Assembly (NCBI GenBank): GCA_013400155.1
Contig: VXBM01001006.1
Coordinates: 70,277-134,276 of the forward strand
From: Helopsaltes ochotensis
Taxonomy: Eukaryota; Chordata; Aves; Passeriformes; Locustellidae
Reading direction: 5' to 3'
DNA: 64,000 nucleotides
A program made the position numbers and the translations under genes. The notes beneath the pieces were generated by a model. That model did no database searches and had not been told where the DNA came from. It was given only the letters and a program-made list of their open reading frames with translations. The number at the start of each line of letters is the position of its first letter. Position 1 is the first letter of the stretch. Below, in pieces: positions 12,351 through 25,025 of this stretch.

Positions 12351-13844
12351 CTTTTAGCATTATGATCTCCTATGTCATGTAACTCGCTAATAAATAACGA
12401 CACTATTCCTCTCTCAGCACTTTTTTTTCCTCAGTTTTTCTTTTCACAAATAAAACTAACAATAAGGGACCATCTTGATTATATATGGTACTGCCAGTAT
12501 TCTCTCGGTATGAAAATAGAGCTTTTGACAACATGAAGAGCATGAGGCGAGTGATACAAACACATCTAACAGAATCAGTGCAGTATCTGACCTTGAAATG
12601 TCTGGTATTCATTCTGCCCACATCACTTGTAGAGTTACCCCGAAACACAGATGAGATGAAGACACAAATAATTTTGAGCACTAAAATATATTCTCAAGTG
12701 CATTTATCAAAGTGTAGATGACAGGCATTGCACAACAGATGTCTTTTATTAGAGAATCACTGTAAAGGGGGACAAATACAGGCACTGGGTAAGGCATATG
12801 AGATCCCCACACCCACCCACCAGAGAAGATTACATAAGAGAGACAACCTGTTTTCTGAGCAATATGCCAAAAAATTATCTGTATTAAGGAGTATAAATGA
12901 TACTGCAGATAACAATACTGTTTGAATGCATGTGACTAGCTTTACAGATAAACAAGTATCTACCTCTACAAACAAAACATTTATTCCAGGCCATTTTTCT
13001 ATTGCTTTGTACCTTCTCCTTAAGCATCTTTTTATTTTGAAGAGGTTACCTCTCCCCCTTGTGAGTAATCCCACAGCTCTGTGCCATAATCCCAACAATA
13101 CGGCAATACCTTGAATGTTGCTGCATGTCTCCTCACAATAACATCCCAGATTCTTCTATATTCCCTTTCAATCTGTTTTCCAGATACAATACATGTTGCT
13201 GCCATTAGGTATCTCCACCACCAGTGCTGAACTGAAGAGGCCAAATGGCTGTTATTGGGAAACCATAAAACCATGCAGTGGTTTGAAGATTTAAAACCCA
13301 AGGGCTGTGTGACGTGTAAATTTTGCACCTTTGAGACAGCTTGTTCAAAAGTCATTAAGAATAACAGTCAGAAAGGAAGATCATATGTACTTCATTTCTT
13401 TGGGTAACTAGGCTAGAATCAGAATACATCTTTTATTCCAAGCAAACTTTAAAACAAAGCAAATGTAGACACTGGCATTAAATTTTGAATCATTAATACC
13501 AGGCTAATTATTTCTGATTTTCACTGAATAAATAGAAAATTGTGTCAACAATGTAGTGATATTAGATGCAAAACAAGATTTAGTAACAGATTTTAACATT
13601 TAAAAAACATTTTTGCCGGCAGTATAAGTGAGCTAACATTTGGTTGGTTGAGTACAGATCAAATTCATGCCTCATATGTCTTCTATCTTAAAAGACAAAA
13701 AGGAAGTAATTTTGCCCTTTTACCTACTCTAAATACCATCTCTTAATATTCCTGCCTAGTGTACATAAGGTCTAGTCCTATTTGTAAGATTAATACTAGA
13801 TAGTATTATAAGGTTTAGTACTACTTCACACCACTTAAGCAACA

Positions 13845-14660
13845 CTTCACACCTGAAGGATGGGATGCCATCCAGAGGGACCTGGACAAGCCCAAGAAGT
13901 GGGCTGGAGGAAATGCCATGAGTTTTAACAGGACCAAGTGCAAGGTGCTGCAGCTGGGTCAGGGCAACCCCTGTATCAACAGAAGGCTGGGGGGAGGCAC
14001 AGATCCAGAGCAGCCCTGCCAAGAAGGACCTGGCATGAGAGGCTGGACATGAGCAGGCAAAGTGCCCTCCCAGCCCAGAAAGCCAATTGGATCTTGGGCT
14101 GCATCAAGAGCAGTGCGGCCAGCTGGCAAGGGAGGGGATTCTGCCCCACTGCTCCACTCTGGTGAGACCCCACCTGGAGTGCTGCTTCCAGCTCTGGGGC
14201 CCCATCACAGGAAGGACAGGGACCTGCTGGAGTCCAAATGAGACTAGTGAGATGGTTAGAGGAAGGGAGTACCTTTCCTGTGAGGAAAGGCTGGAAGAAC
14301 TGGGATTGTTCAGCCTGGAAAAGAGGAAGCTGCAGGGTGACCTAATTGAAGCCCCTCCAGTATCTGAAGGGCCTGCAAGAAAGATGGGGAGAGACTATTC
14401 AAAAGGGCATGTAGTGACAAGACAAGGGAGAATGACTTCCAACTGAGAGTGGGTTTAGATTAGATATTAGGAAGAAAGTCTTTCCTGTGAGGAGAGTGAG
14501 GCAGTGCAACAGATTTCCCACAGAAGTTGTAGAAGTCCCATCCCTAAAAGTGCTCCAGGCCAGTCTGGATGGAGCTCTGAGCAACATGATATAGTGGAAG
14601 GTATTCTTGCCTGATCTTTAAGCTCCCTTCCAACCCAAACCATTCTACGGTTCTATGATT
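13845..14660 (+). mobile_element. CR1 LINE, 5'-truncated copy (about 0.8 kb)
   Basis: The plus strand carries a near-continuous CR1 3' region. It starts around gatgggatgccatccagagg, then ggacctggacaagcccaaga, agtgcaaggtgctgcagctg, 'ggtgagaccccacctggagt', gaggaaaggctggaagaact, 'gcctggaaaagaggaagctg' and 'aggaagaaagtctttcctgt'. It ends with 'ccttccaacccaaaccattc' and the octamer-like ttctatgatt terminus. It spans the C-terminal part of the CR1 reverse-transcriptase reading frame and the 3' UTR, with stops and indels, so it is inactive. It is antisense to DOCK4. Confidence 0.95.
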
Positions 14661-17600
14661 AAATAATATAATATCACAGTTTGGTTTTCCTCAAACAGCA
14701 ATATTTGCTCACCGAAATTTTCAAACTGTGATTAAGTGAGAAGCACATTCATTTAACCAAAAACTGCCTTGGAATTTTTTTGCACAATTCTCACTATGCA
14801 TGTAGAGCCCTCTGCAAAGCAGATCAGACTGTTCATTGGATCTCTTGGGGTATACCTGTAAAGCATTTTCATGTGGGTCAACAGTCCACTTTGAAGCTAA
14901 TTGCATGATGTTCCATTGCTTTGATTCATGCTGTAGGATTATCAGGCTACATGGTATCAAGGTTTTAAAGAGCATCCAGAGTGCCAAATTCCAATAAGAA
15001 AGAAGATGGTTTCACAGCGAGCTGTCACTTCCTAGGCAACTCATCCATCTCTTGGCCATCTCCTTTTCCAGATCTTTGCTTCACTGCTTTCTTAATTTAC
15101 ATCAGAAGCCATCAAAATGAGTGGCTTTAGAACTAATCCTCTGTCCCAAAATTCATACTTTCATAAGTCCCATATGTGAGAGGATATCTGTGCATAGCAG
15201 GGGAAGGATGGTGGCTAGAACTGAGCTTCTCCACCAGAGGCACTCCCTGTGCCTACGGATCTCACATGGCCTGTGTCCCACATTAGAGAACAGAGGAATA
15301 AACTCCACTTGGTACTGGGGCTTGGCACTCACCCTACCTTGCTCAGGCTCCTAGAGCTGGAAGAGAGGGATGACAGAACTAGTAAGATTTACACGCATCC
15401 CTATGAAATATTATCTTCTCCTTCATCCAATCTCTATTCTGTCACATCATGTAGGGTACATGACCCAACAAATAAAAATTAGGCCTTCTGGTAGGTGCTT
15501 ACTTGTTTTTCTTCCTTTATTAAGTAAAAACCCAAACATGTTGATCAAAGCCACCTTGCTGTGGTCAAAGCTGCATCGTGCTAACATATACTGTTTCTTG
15601 CATTCACTTTCCCACAGATATCCTCCTGTTTATAATTTTCACTGTTACCTTTAGTCATAAATTATATTTGAGCTTTTCCACAGCAGCAAATATCCACCTA
15701 CAAGGGTGCCTCTGTTCTATAAATTACTGCGAAATACACTTACTAAGAGTAGAAAGCATTTTGTGGTAAGCAAAAAGGGCATACCTTTAAAATAATATTG
15801 AAAGATAAAAGGAAGCATTTAAAATTACTATTCTGTTGAATTCATGGTTTCAAAAAGTGGAGGAAGTATAGTGCCTGGTTCTACATGTTTTAAAATATAA
15901 AATGTTTTTCCTATCTTCTGCTTTGAGTGGAAAAAACCTCTCTTAAAAAACTGACAAAACAGTCACCATGTCAATTACTTAAGATAAATATATTTACAAA
16001 ATAGAGGGAATATTTCCATAAGGAACCATTTGTTTAAGGCATCACTCAGACGCATGTCATATAAATATGTGTACATGTCGTTTCTTCAAAGTCTCCATTT
16101 TGCTTTTGTTTAACAAGATGGAAACAGCCTTTAGTAAGTTTGGTATAGACTGCTAATAAAAAAAAAAAAGACCTGCAAAACTTCCTTTCCTTCTTTCCAA
16201 GTTCTTTCATGAGTGAATTTTTGTTTGGAGAAGTCATTTGGTAGGGGTATTTTTATAAAGTGTATCACAAATGCAGTGCAAACATACATTCATGCAAGTA
16301 CTGACATAGTCACCTTGAGAATTACTCTGGAAGAAAGATGAAATGTCATGTTATCAGTGTGTTATCAGTGCCTAATCATTTACTATAGATGGTTATTATA
16401 ACCAGAGGTGGCTAAAGCAAAAAAGCAGAGCACAAAACAATTCAAAGGGCTAGGTTACACTCTCTTGCAAGTAAGATAAGTCCCTTGTAAACCTCCTATC
16501 AGATCTGTAACTCACAATGCGGCTTCAGGAAGACCCAACTCACTTTGATACCACTGACTAGGAACAAAATGAAGAGTCAGAAATACAGCAAGCTGATGGT
16601 AGTTATCCCTGAAGTTTAAATCCCAACCAGCTACTAGATTAACTTAGGCTACTATTTCAGCTTCTAAAGCGCCTCAGGGAAAAAAAAAAAAGTCTTATCA
16701 CTGATACTTACACCTTTTGAATTTTCATTAGTCCTTACTGATATCATTTCCAAAGATATCTTAAAGCAAAGAAAATTCCACACTTGGCAATCAAAGCAGG
16801 AAAGTAAAAAGGGAAGTAGCAAGAAGGTTTAGATAGCCTAGTCATACACAATCACATCATGATTAACAGCAGTGTTGGTCTCACACACTAGCTCTCATCT
16901 TTCCCTCTTGCACTCAGTGATATTTGATATTTCCAAGTGAGGGGAAAAAAAACAATATATTATTTAAGATTCAGAAGAGAAGGAATGCTGCATTGATGAC
17001 GATCAGACACTACTACTGAATCACTGGTTGAGCTGATGCTGATTCAATGAGATCTAAATGGAAATAACAAACTCCGGACTTGAGTTCTTAAGACCTCTGT
17101 TGTGATAGCTGATGGCACCAGCTACAGCTGCTTTCCATATGTCTCTGTGTAATAGTAGGGTATGTGCGTGGGGGGAATTTAAATGTGTCAAATCAAACAC
17201 CATTCAAGCATTAATTCTAAAGATTTTTCATATTCTAGAAGGAAGAAAAGTCTGACTAAACCCAACACTGTATTTCACAGCTATATCAAATAGAAATAAA
17301 GCCTGAAACCTCTATGAATACCTGTTCAGAACTCACACAAAAGGTAAAGTATTTCCACTAAAAAATGCCTAGGTTGTACAATATTTACTGAAAATTGCCT
17401 AAGGATAGCAACTATGCTAGGTGATAACGGATGTTGTATTGCTTATATAAAAATCATTCACCCTATACAATTGCTAGGTAGTGCGCTTGATTTATGATAA
17501 CTTCTTAAGCAGCATTTTCTATCTGTCAAGTTCTATATGACCACGTCACTCAAAGAAAAGGCACTCACCAATGGTATGCTCTCTTCAGCTCTAAGCAGCT

Positions 17601-18517
17601 ATCAGGGATTTAAATAAATCTGAAATCGCACCATAAGTAGACTCCCCTTTTCAGGAAAGCACTTAAGTATATCAAATGGTATTTAAGGAGTAACAGCTAA
17701 AATATATTATCACATTAGGACATGATTACTGGCTGAATAATGTGTATAAATGATTTTTCAAGATTTTTTTGTGTGGATCAAATTTGGTACTATATAACTT
17801 TCCAGAGTCCAGTAGAGTGGAAATCTTAGTGTACACATTTATGCAGGAAATCTAAAACTTCAAGGTTTTTTTTTTTTAATCCCGCCCCTCCTCCATAAAG
17901 GAATTCAAATGTTGTATCTCCACAAATCCAGTAACTCAATTAATGAAACTGGTAGAAGTCGCCTTAAAAGACTGCTGCAGCTACTTTTTTATGATTGCAA
18001 TGAGCAGACAAACATTATAAGCCTGGCACATCCTCCTGCCAATAGACATGCTCCACAGCTAAGAAAAATGAAGAGTTAGTTGATTATGCATTTCTCAAGC
18101 TGTATGTTTGCTATTGCCATACATAATTTAATGAATGAAAAAAATAAGCAAGTGTAATGAGACAAACATAAAATTGCCCAATTGCCTGACAGTAAGACTC
18201 AAATAAGAGTAGTGTAACATTAGACTAACACCATCTTCAAAGGAGGTTTGGAGGCTATGTTCATGGCTTTAAAGCAATTTTACAGTTCTCTCCATCCGTA
18301 TTCTCTCTGCTGTCATTGCAGAAGCCATAACAGCCTTGCCCCACTGTAAGAGTGGACTCAAGTTCCCAAGAAAAGCTATGCAATAATTAGCTAATCTGAA
18401 AAACACGTTGTATTTAAATACCGAAGTGATTCATCAAAGCACAGGGATATCTTTAAGGGAGATAAATCAAAAAGAGAAATTTAAAGGTCTAAGCAAGCAG
18501 AAACAATTGTTACTCAC

Positions 18518-18616
18518 CCTCAGATCTTCCTTTGTGTTGAAGCTATCAAGAAGCTGTTGATAATGTCTATCAGTCATTTGTCGCAAGAGTGACAATAAAC
18601 AGGAGACAAATTCCCC
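18518..18616 (-). CDS. DOCK4: DOCK4 exon N: scaffold
   Basis: This 99-bp exon (33 whole codons) reads GEFVSCLLSLLRQMTDRHY, then QQLLDSFNTKEDLR. LLSLLRQM..RHYQQLLD is highly typical of DOCK4. Acceptor tgaacag; donor GTGAGTAAC, chosen because GAGG|GTGAGT gives both a good donor and a complete arginine codon. Phase 0 at both ends. Confidence 0.95.
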
Positions 18617-21600
18617 CTGTTCAGATAAGCCAAGAGGAGAAATATTATGTTTTCTGCACTTGAGCTTAAACTCTTATATAATAAGCACTTCAAAATAATT
18701 AACAAATGCAAGGGAAATTAATCTACAATTAGGCTTCAACTCTACATTTTGTGAAAATATATTGATTGCACTTCCTCCCCATTTAAGGAAATATTTTTTC
18801 CCTAAATGGGGTTTACTTGCTTAGAAAAATCTATTTTAAATAGTTCCAGCAGGGCTAAACTAGTAAAATTTGTATTTGTGATTTGTTTTCCTTGTATCTG
18901 TTTTTAAACAAATTACTTAGATTGCTACAATTACAACCTCTTTAGTTAACTAAGCTTTGAAACAAATACAAACAAACATATTTTGTAAGAATCCTGGGAA
19001 GAATGTTATTGTTTTTCTTTAGGGAAGAAATTAATGGAATTAGCCAGGAATTTTAAAAAACATTCTGTCATCTCAAAAACCCAAGATTTGTCAAAAAGCA
19101 AACTCATTTGTAGGACTGAACAAACTTCGAAAATGTTTTGATCAGAAATTTCTTTGAGCTTACAGAAGAAGTTTTCATTGAAAAAGCAGAGAACTGCACT
19201 GGGTATCTCCAGTAAGCAGTCAAACAACCACGATATTATAGGAAGGAACAGGTTCTCCCATGTACCCTTTCCTGTCTGTTTATTCACCTTTGGTGTGGGA
19301 AGGAACAGTGAATGGTCTCAGTCAGGTCTGACTGCAGAATGGACAAGGACAGGAAGAGTCAAAGGTCTGGTTTGCATTGCAATGCTTCGAAAGAATTCTG
19401 AAATCTTACAAGTTTGCTAAAAAATGGGAAATACATTTCTGTCTGTACCAGGGATGGAGAATGACTGAGAGAACAGACAGGTGGTAACAGTACTTTAAAA
19501 TGGTGTCTTTCGTCAGTTCACCAAGTCAAATTTTAGGAAGATTTCCCTCCATCTTTCATTAAAAACAGAAAATAAGATTTAAAAGAAATATGTTTTCACA
19601 GGAATGGCTGCTCTGGATTTTTACCTTGGAAGGCCTAGTTCATTTGTGATTATAACCTGATACACTTGATCGTGTGTGAGTTGATGGCTTTCACTGGCAA
19701 CAAGGTGATGCTTCTACACTGAGGTAATGATTCCAAATTTCTTACTTTCCTTTGTTTTACAGTAAACATAGAATTCATAGAAACACAGAATCACAATCTC
19801 AAAACAATATCCTAAGGCTACAAGATCTCTTAATATTCATGCTTTGGTATAAACATAACGGTTACAGCTGCTGTCTTGTAAATACCTGTATACCCAATTG
19901 CTGGATTAAGTGACACAATTCCTTTTCTGCCTAGGCATTTTAAGCAGTCCTTTTTAGTCACCTTTCTTCCATGTTCCCACATTTGTTTCAACTTGTATAA
20001 TATTATATTAAAAATCACAATCTATTATAGAGAGTAGTACTATTATAGTTGACAGACAGATTAGTGTTATACAAGTATCAACTTTAGCTAATTGTTAACT
20101 GACTTCTAAATTTGAGCTTTTAATTTGAATGTAGGTAGCCATACAGGCTGATTTTTAAAATAGCAGTGCACATGCAGCTTCATTTGTTGAACTCAACATA
20201 AAAATGTATGTTGTAGGATTTCTGCCAGTGTTGGCCACAGATTTACTTTCAAATCATGCACAAAAGCAAATTCCTCACTCATAACAACCTTGATAAAAAA
20301 CATTTAGGGTCCAATTCCAGTGTCAAAAGTCAAGTAAAGCAGTATACTAAAATCACTTAGGTAAATTATTTAAGTAACTTTTTTGTGTCTTATTTAAGGA
20401 GTACAATTATTATATAAAAGTCATGGAGCTTTCAACGAAATCGCAGTTCATTTAAGTTCTGAGTGACTGAATTTTCAAGATCTGAAATCAGTTAAAATTC
20501 ACTTTAATTGCACTGCTTTCTGCCAAATCTTTATATGCAAATGCATTTTTTTCTTAAGGAAGTCCAATGGTCTAATCCAGTGACAAACCAAAGCAGAATT
20601 TTCACGTTCACCATTACATTAAATTCCATGTTTGTCAATGCAACATCTGTAACACTGGAACCCTGAGGCCGTGTCTGCTCCGTGCTCAGTTCAAAGCATC
20701 ACACCCATCTTGCAGGTTACCATCAAACAAGACTAATCACTGAAAACTGAATGGTATCCAGATATCGAAGGTGACTGAAAGAAATGGTGGAATCACAGCA
20801 GCACAAAGCCCAATGCTGCCTGATTTGATGCTGGTTTTTCGTGAAAAAAACAGCAACACGTGGGTCTAGGAGACCACACTCAAATGGTTTTGGGACTACT
20901 TCCACAAGGAAGACTACGTCTCATTCGAAACTATGACAGGACTTTATCGAGTGTGCTCCCATAGCACATCTCACGAAGAATTTTTTATGACACACACAGT
21001 TTGAAATAATGGCAACATACTGGAACAGACTCTACTGCTGTACTCACATTGAGTACTTTATCATACATGCTCTTCAAATAGTGCCAAGAATCTGACTCCA
21101 TGTGCTGCCAGAAGCACATACTGCATGATATTTCTACATAAATGTATATAATTGCCTTATGCTGTGCTGTGAGTCACTTCCACATTAAGTATTCTTTGGG
21201 AGCCTGCAGTGAAAATAACGTGGCTTTTCTGATGCATAAAAGAAAATTTTTTAACTTGAAAGCACTTTCAGAGTTTAATTTTTTGATGGTGCAAAAGAAC
21301 TATCCTGGCATGGTGTTTAAGGAAATCTTAATATGCAAGCATGGGGATATCTCCTAAGAAAATCTCATAAGAGATCTCATAAGCTTCGCTACACTAACAG
21401 TCCAACACTACTACCCTTTCTTCAGCTTAGATTTTCTTGTGGTGGCCTGATTTGCCACATGGCATACATTTGCAATTTTGTAATTTAAAGAAAAAAACCT
21501 CCCAGTCTTAGATGTATATTGCTATTGAACCACAGTGATTAAAGCATGATGTTATCTTATTATAGAGCTTGGCCAGCTCTATAAAATACTCCAGATACAG

Positions 21601-22565
21601 TTTGCTCTCTGTGGTTCTGAAGCAAAAAAGAAAACAAGCAAAAAAACCCTCAACAACACACTTATCTCTGCAGCTATTAAATGCTTTTGAAATGTTTGAT
21701 CTCAGAGGAAATTCTGGTTTGAAAAGCAACCACACATTCATTAACAAAAACTGTTACAGTGTAAACACTGAGCAATTAATTAATAAATGTATAATGAGAT
21801 GGTAAATCACTCAGCATAGTATGTTCTCTGCACAAAATGCTAACCCCTCACATCTTGGGGTCATATCCCTGGCTACATTAGAACCAATTTGCCCTTGAGA
21901 AGCAAAGTGAAAACGTTGCTGCAAACAAAGCAAATTAACACTTCATTTTATTTGATCAATGCTCATCACAGACTTTTCTGTAAATGCCTGTATTTCAACC
22001 TTCTCATTTTCATGAGTTGTTATAGCAGGTTCACCAAAACATCATTTGCTAATCTTCTAAATCTATCCTGTATGCTCAGCTTCATGTGACAAAAACAAAG
22101 CTCTCAAGTAATAAATTTAGATTAGTACAAGTTATAACAGATTCTGCAAGCATCTTTAGAGTTGTTTCATAATGAAAAAATGCATGCATTTTAGGAACTA
22201 TTATTGATTGATACTCTTCTATTTTCAGGAACTCAAACTGAAGGAGAGTTTCAGAAAACTATTATATTGCAAACAAAAGGAACATACTGAAATCATTACT
22301 AACTTTAAAGTCTCAAAAGAAATGTTATCTTTTGGGCTTATTTTTTGCTTTGCTTTGGTTTTTTTGGTCAAAATCCATAAATTAACTTAATGAAAAAAAA
22401 TACTATTTCCACTAAAAATGAGTAGAATGCAAGAAAGCTTTTCATTGTCCTACTCTTGTATACACAAAGTCTAACACTGTGAATTACAACATAAAGAAAA
22501 TATATTCAAAAATCTAGTAGTCCAACCAGTGACAATTTTGATCTCTTTCACTGCAGGAAACTTAC
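18617..22565 (-). other. DOCK4: DOCK4 intron M-N (3.9 kb)
   Basis: AT-rich intron. It contains a 35-bp near-palindrome at 18777-18811 and, around 19765-19800, a cataga/cacagaatca motif that faintly recalls the inverted terminal repeat of CR1 but is too short to call. Open frames here are short with no recognisable product. Confidence 0.75.
18777..18811. repeat. 35-bp near-palindrome
   Basis: ccccatttaagg (18777-18788) and ccctaaatgggg (18800-18811) are reverse complements with one mismatch, and the pairing extends a few bases into the A/T spacer. It is a small stem-loop with no known family. Confidence 0.65.
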
Positions 22566-22700
22566 AGTCACATCTTGAAACTGGAGGCGCATAGCAGAGC
22601 CTGATGGTTGTGGTCGGCTGGTGATCTCTAGTATGGTCCTTAATAGAATATCTAGCAGATTGTTTACAATCACATCAATTTCTTCCAGGACTGATTTTTC
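22566..22700 (-). CDS. DOCK4: DOCK4 exon M: scaffold
   Basis: This 135-bp exon (45 whole codons) reads EKSVLEEIDVIVNNLLDILL, RTILEITSRPQPSGSAMRLQ, FQDVT. Acceptor ttatttaag, donor GTAAGTTTC after GTGACT. The serine/proline-containing RPQPSGSAM loop lies between two helices. Phase 0 at both ends makes it a possible frame-neutral cassette; nothing here shows that it is skipped. Confidence 0.96.
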
Positions 22701-24897
22701 CTTAAATAAAAATTAAAAAAAAATTAAGATTTTATAATAGAAATATGACCACAAGCATAATTGTTTTGATGTAGTTTTAGAAACAAATTTCAGTTTCACT
22801 ATGAATGCTACACCCAAGAAACAAGGACTATTCTCCAATTCATAATTTTTTTAATTCTATTCATTTTTTCCCAACAGTTTTCCATTAATTACATTACAGA
22901 GGACAGTTACAGAGATGACTTTGAATATGTAAATGGCAGTGTTTATCAAATTGGCATAGCTCTATTTTCACTTTATGTTTAGAAGAAAGCAGTAAATAAT
23001 ATAAAAAACTTTTTGGGCAAGATTTTTATAGGTAACACTCATGTATCTTCTGGGGACATTGCCAAGAAAGGCTTAAAATCCAAAAAGCAAAATCCTGTTT
23101 TACACTTTGAAGCTATCACCAGAAATAAGCAGATGGTGCTCAACCTTCAGGACCTGCCTCATCAGCAAGGCCCAGCTACACCTTGCTTCCCAGCAGCTGA
23201 GTAGCACAAACAAATCAGTCATTTACGTGAGCCCACAACTGCTTGTCCACAACATCAAAACAAGGGGATCAAAGCATTCCCTGCCAAAATAGACCATGAA
23301 TACCTCAGTGACCAGCATGAAAACACTTGATAAAGTCAAGATGTAGTTACTTCTCCTTTTTAATTCAGATGGAAATATGTTGTCCCTGCTTCAACACTGC
23401 TTTAAGTCTCCACTGCAGCAGAAACCACCATCTTAATCTGAGCAACTTTATCCATTGTTTAATGTGACCCTTCTTCACAGAAAGAAACACTTCATAATCA
23501 AATGCATACAACACCAAGCTAAAACTCAACTGACAAACAAATAGATCAACTTGGCTGACATTGAGGTGTAGGAGTGATTTGGGGTTTTTCTTTTGTTTAA
23601 TTTTGCTTCCTAGACACCCTAAAGCATAGGATTTCTAACAAAACTCAAAATTCCTTTCTGGACTTAAGTTGAATCTAGTGTCAAGCCATGTTCTCTGTCA
23701 CTTCATCTAGCATCAAAGAACGGTAAAACTGGCTTCATATGAAAACAGACAGTATAGAGTATATTTAGGAACTGCAACCACCACGAGGACCCTTCTCTTT
23801 ACTACTACAAACAACTTTTGGAATGAGCAACAGCCTTAATTTTCAAAGCTGCCTTACTGCAAATTCACTTGTTCCCTCAATCTCTAAATTATCCTGATTA
23901 TAATAGAAGGACTGAAATTCTGCACTGATGTACCAAAAAATATGCCGAAGTCACCAAGTTGATTATAGTCTCAATTACTCAAAGAATACTAAAAATAGTA
24001 GCTGCATATCCTGAACATTTGGGAGTTTTATGTAGATATCCACTTGTAATTGTTTACATCTCTGACTTGGTGACACCAAATGGAAGATCTCCTGAAATTC
24101 AGAACAGATATGTAAACCTTTCTCCCTGTCCAAAACCACAGCTCTGCTTTAATATCTATCATTTTATCTTGTGATGTGGTTTTATATTCATCCAGGAGCA
24201 GCTGGAAGGAACATGTTATTACAGTGCCAAAGGTGCAAGCCACATCCATATTAAATCACTGATGGAGCAACTTTAATTGCTGAAAGTGGTATAAAATGAA
24301 GAAGCACATAAAGGAGTTCTCACTAATGCATTACAAGATAATGTATGCTGGCCTTGATACGCAAGTATTGCACTAATTACAGGCAATGCTTGGTTTAACT
24401 GTCTTATATCCTGTTGTGTGTCAGAACCTATCATCACCTTCCCATTTGCAACACACCTGTATAAGCAAGCTCTCATATGCAACTTTCACACATTAATTCA
24501 CAAACATCAGAAACTGGCCACCAAGTTTATCGAATAACAACCAAGTGCCATCCCCCTTGCAATACTCTTATCAATCTCTTTACCTCTATCAGCCCTGTGC
24601 CCCTAAGAATATACAGCCCACAATAGAAAATGCCCCTAGAAGAAAGTAGACATTTCTTCCTTTCCAACACAATGCTAAAGAAGTGCAAAAGAGCTTGTCA
24701 GAACACTATATGTTACAATTCAAATACTCATGCATGGAAAGAAAAGGGTCATGAAAACAATTGAAATGATGGGTTTATGCAGATTTATTACACAGAGGAC
24801 TTTTTAAAATGCTCTTGGGCAAGGTCCAGCTTGTGTCATTAAATGTCACTGAGCCATATAAAGAAGTTCAAGTGGATGTGACATGGTGTTTACTCAC
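22701..24897 (-). other. DOCK4: DOCK4 intron L-M (2.2 kb)
   Basis: AT-rich intron. The acceptor of exon M is preceded by an unusually A/T-dominated tract (tttaatttttatttaag on the minus strand). No gene or named element is seen. Confidence 0.75.
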
Positions 24898-25025
24898 TGA
24901 GCTGTTCTTCTTGATGAGGCAAAATATGTTGCTAAGGATACGGGCACACATTATAAGGTCCTTCTGCTCTTGTAAATGCATGTGGAGATGGTGTAAAACT
25001 ACTGGAAGAAGAATGCATCGAGAAT
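24898..25025 (-). CDS. DOCK4: DOCK4 exon L: scaffold
   Basis: This 128-bp exon reads (D)SRCILLPVVLHHLHMHLQ, EQKDLIMCARILSNIFCLIK, KNSS. The ILLPVVLHHLH.HLQEQK motif is shared by DOCK-B proteins. Acceptor ttttccag, donor GTGAGTAAAC. It ends on a codon boundary. SRCILL has cysteine where I recall tyrosine in human DOCK4. Confidence 0.96.

Larger units (their letters stand above)
11739..18517 (-). other. DOCK4: DOCK4 intron N-O (6.8 kb)
   Basis: It contains the largest CR1 copy (13845-14660) and a MIR/CORE-SINE-like remnant (12236-12350). The remainder is AT-rich; short open frames at 12.7-13.4 kb and 15.1-15.8 kb have no recognisable product. Confidence 0.8.

Noticed and set aside
19765..19800. 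cataga/cacagaatca motif resembling the inverted CR1 terminus
   Set aside because: Only a few repeat units and no CR1 body next to it; too short to separate from chance.
23013..23292. Two overlapping plus-strand frames with protein-like text
   Set aside because: No parent protein recognised, short, and no supporting splice sites or poly-A tail.
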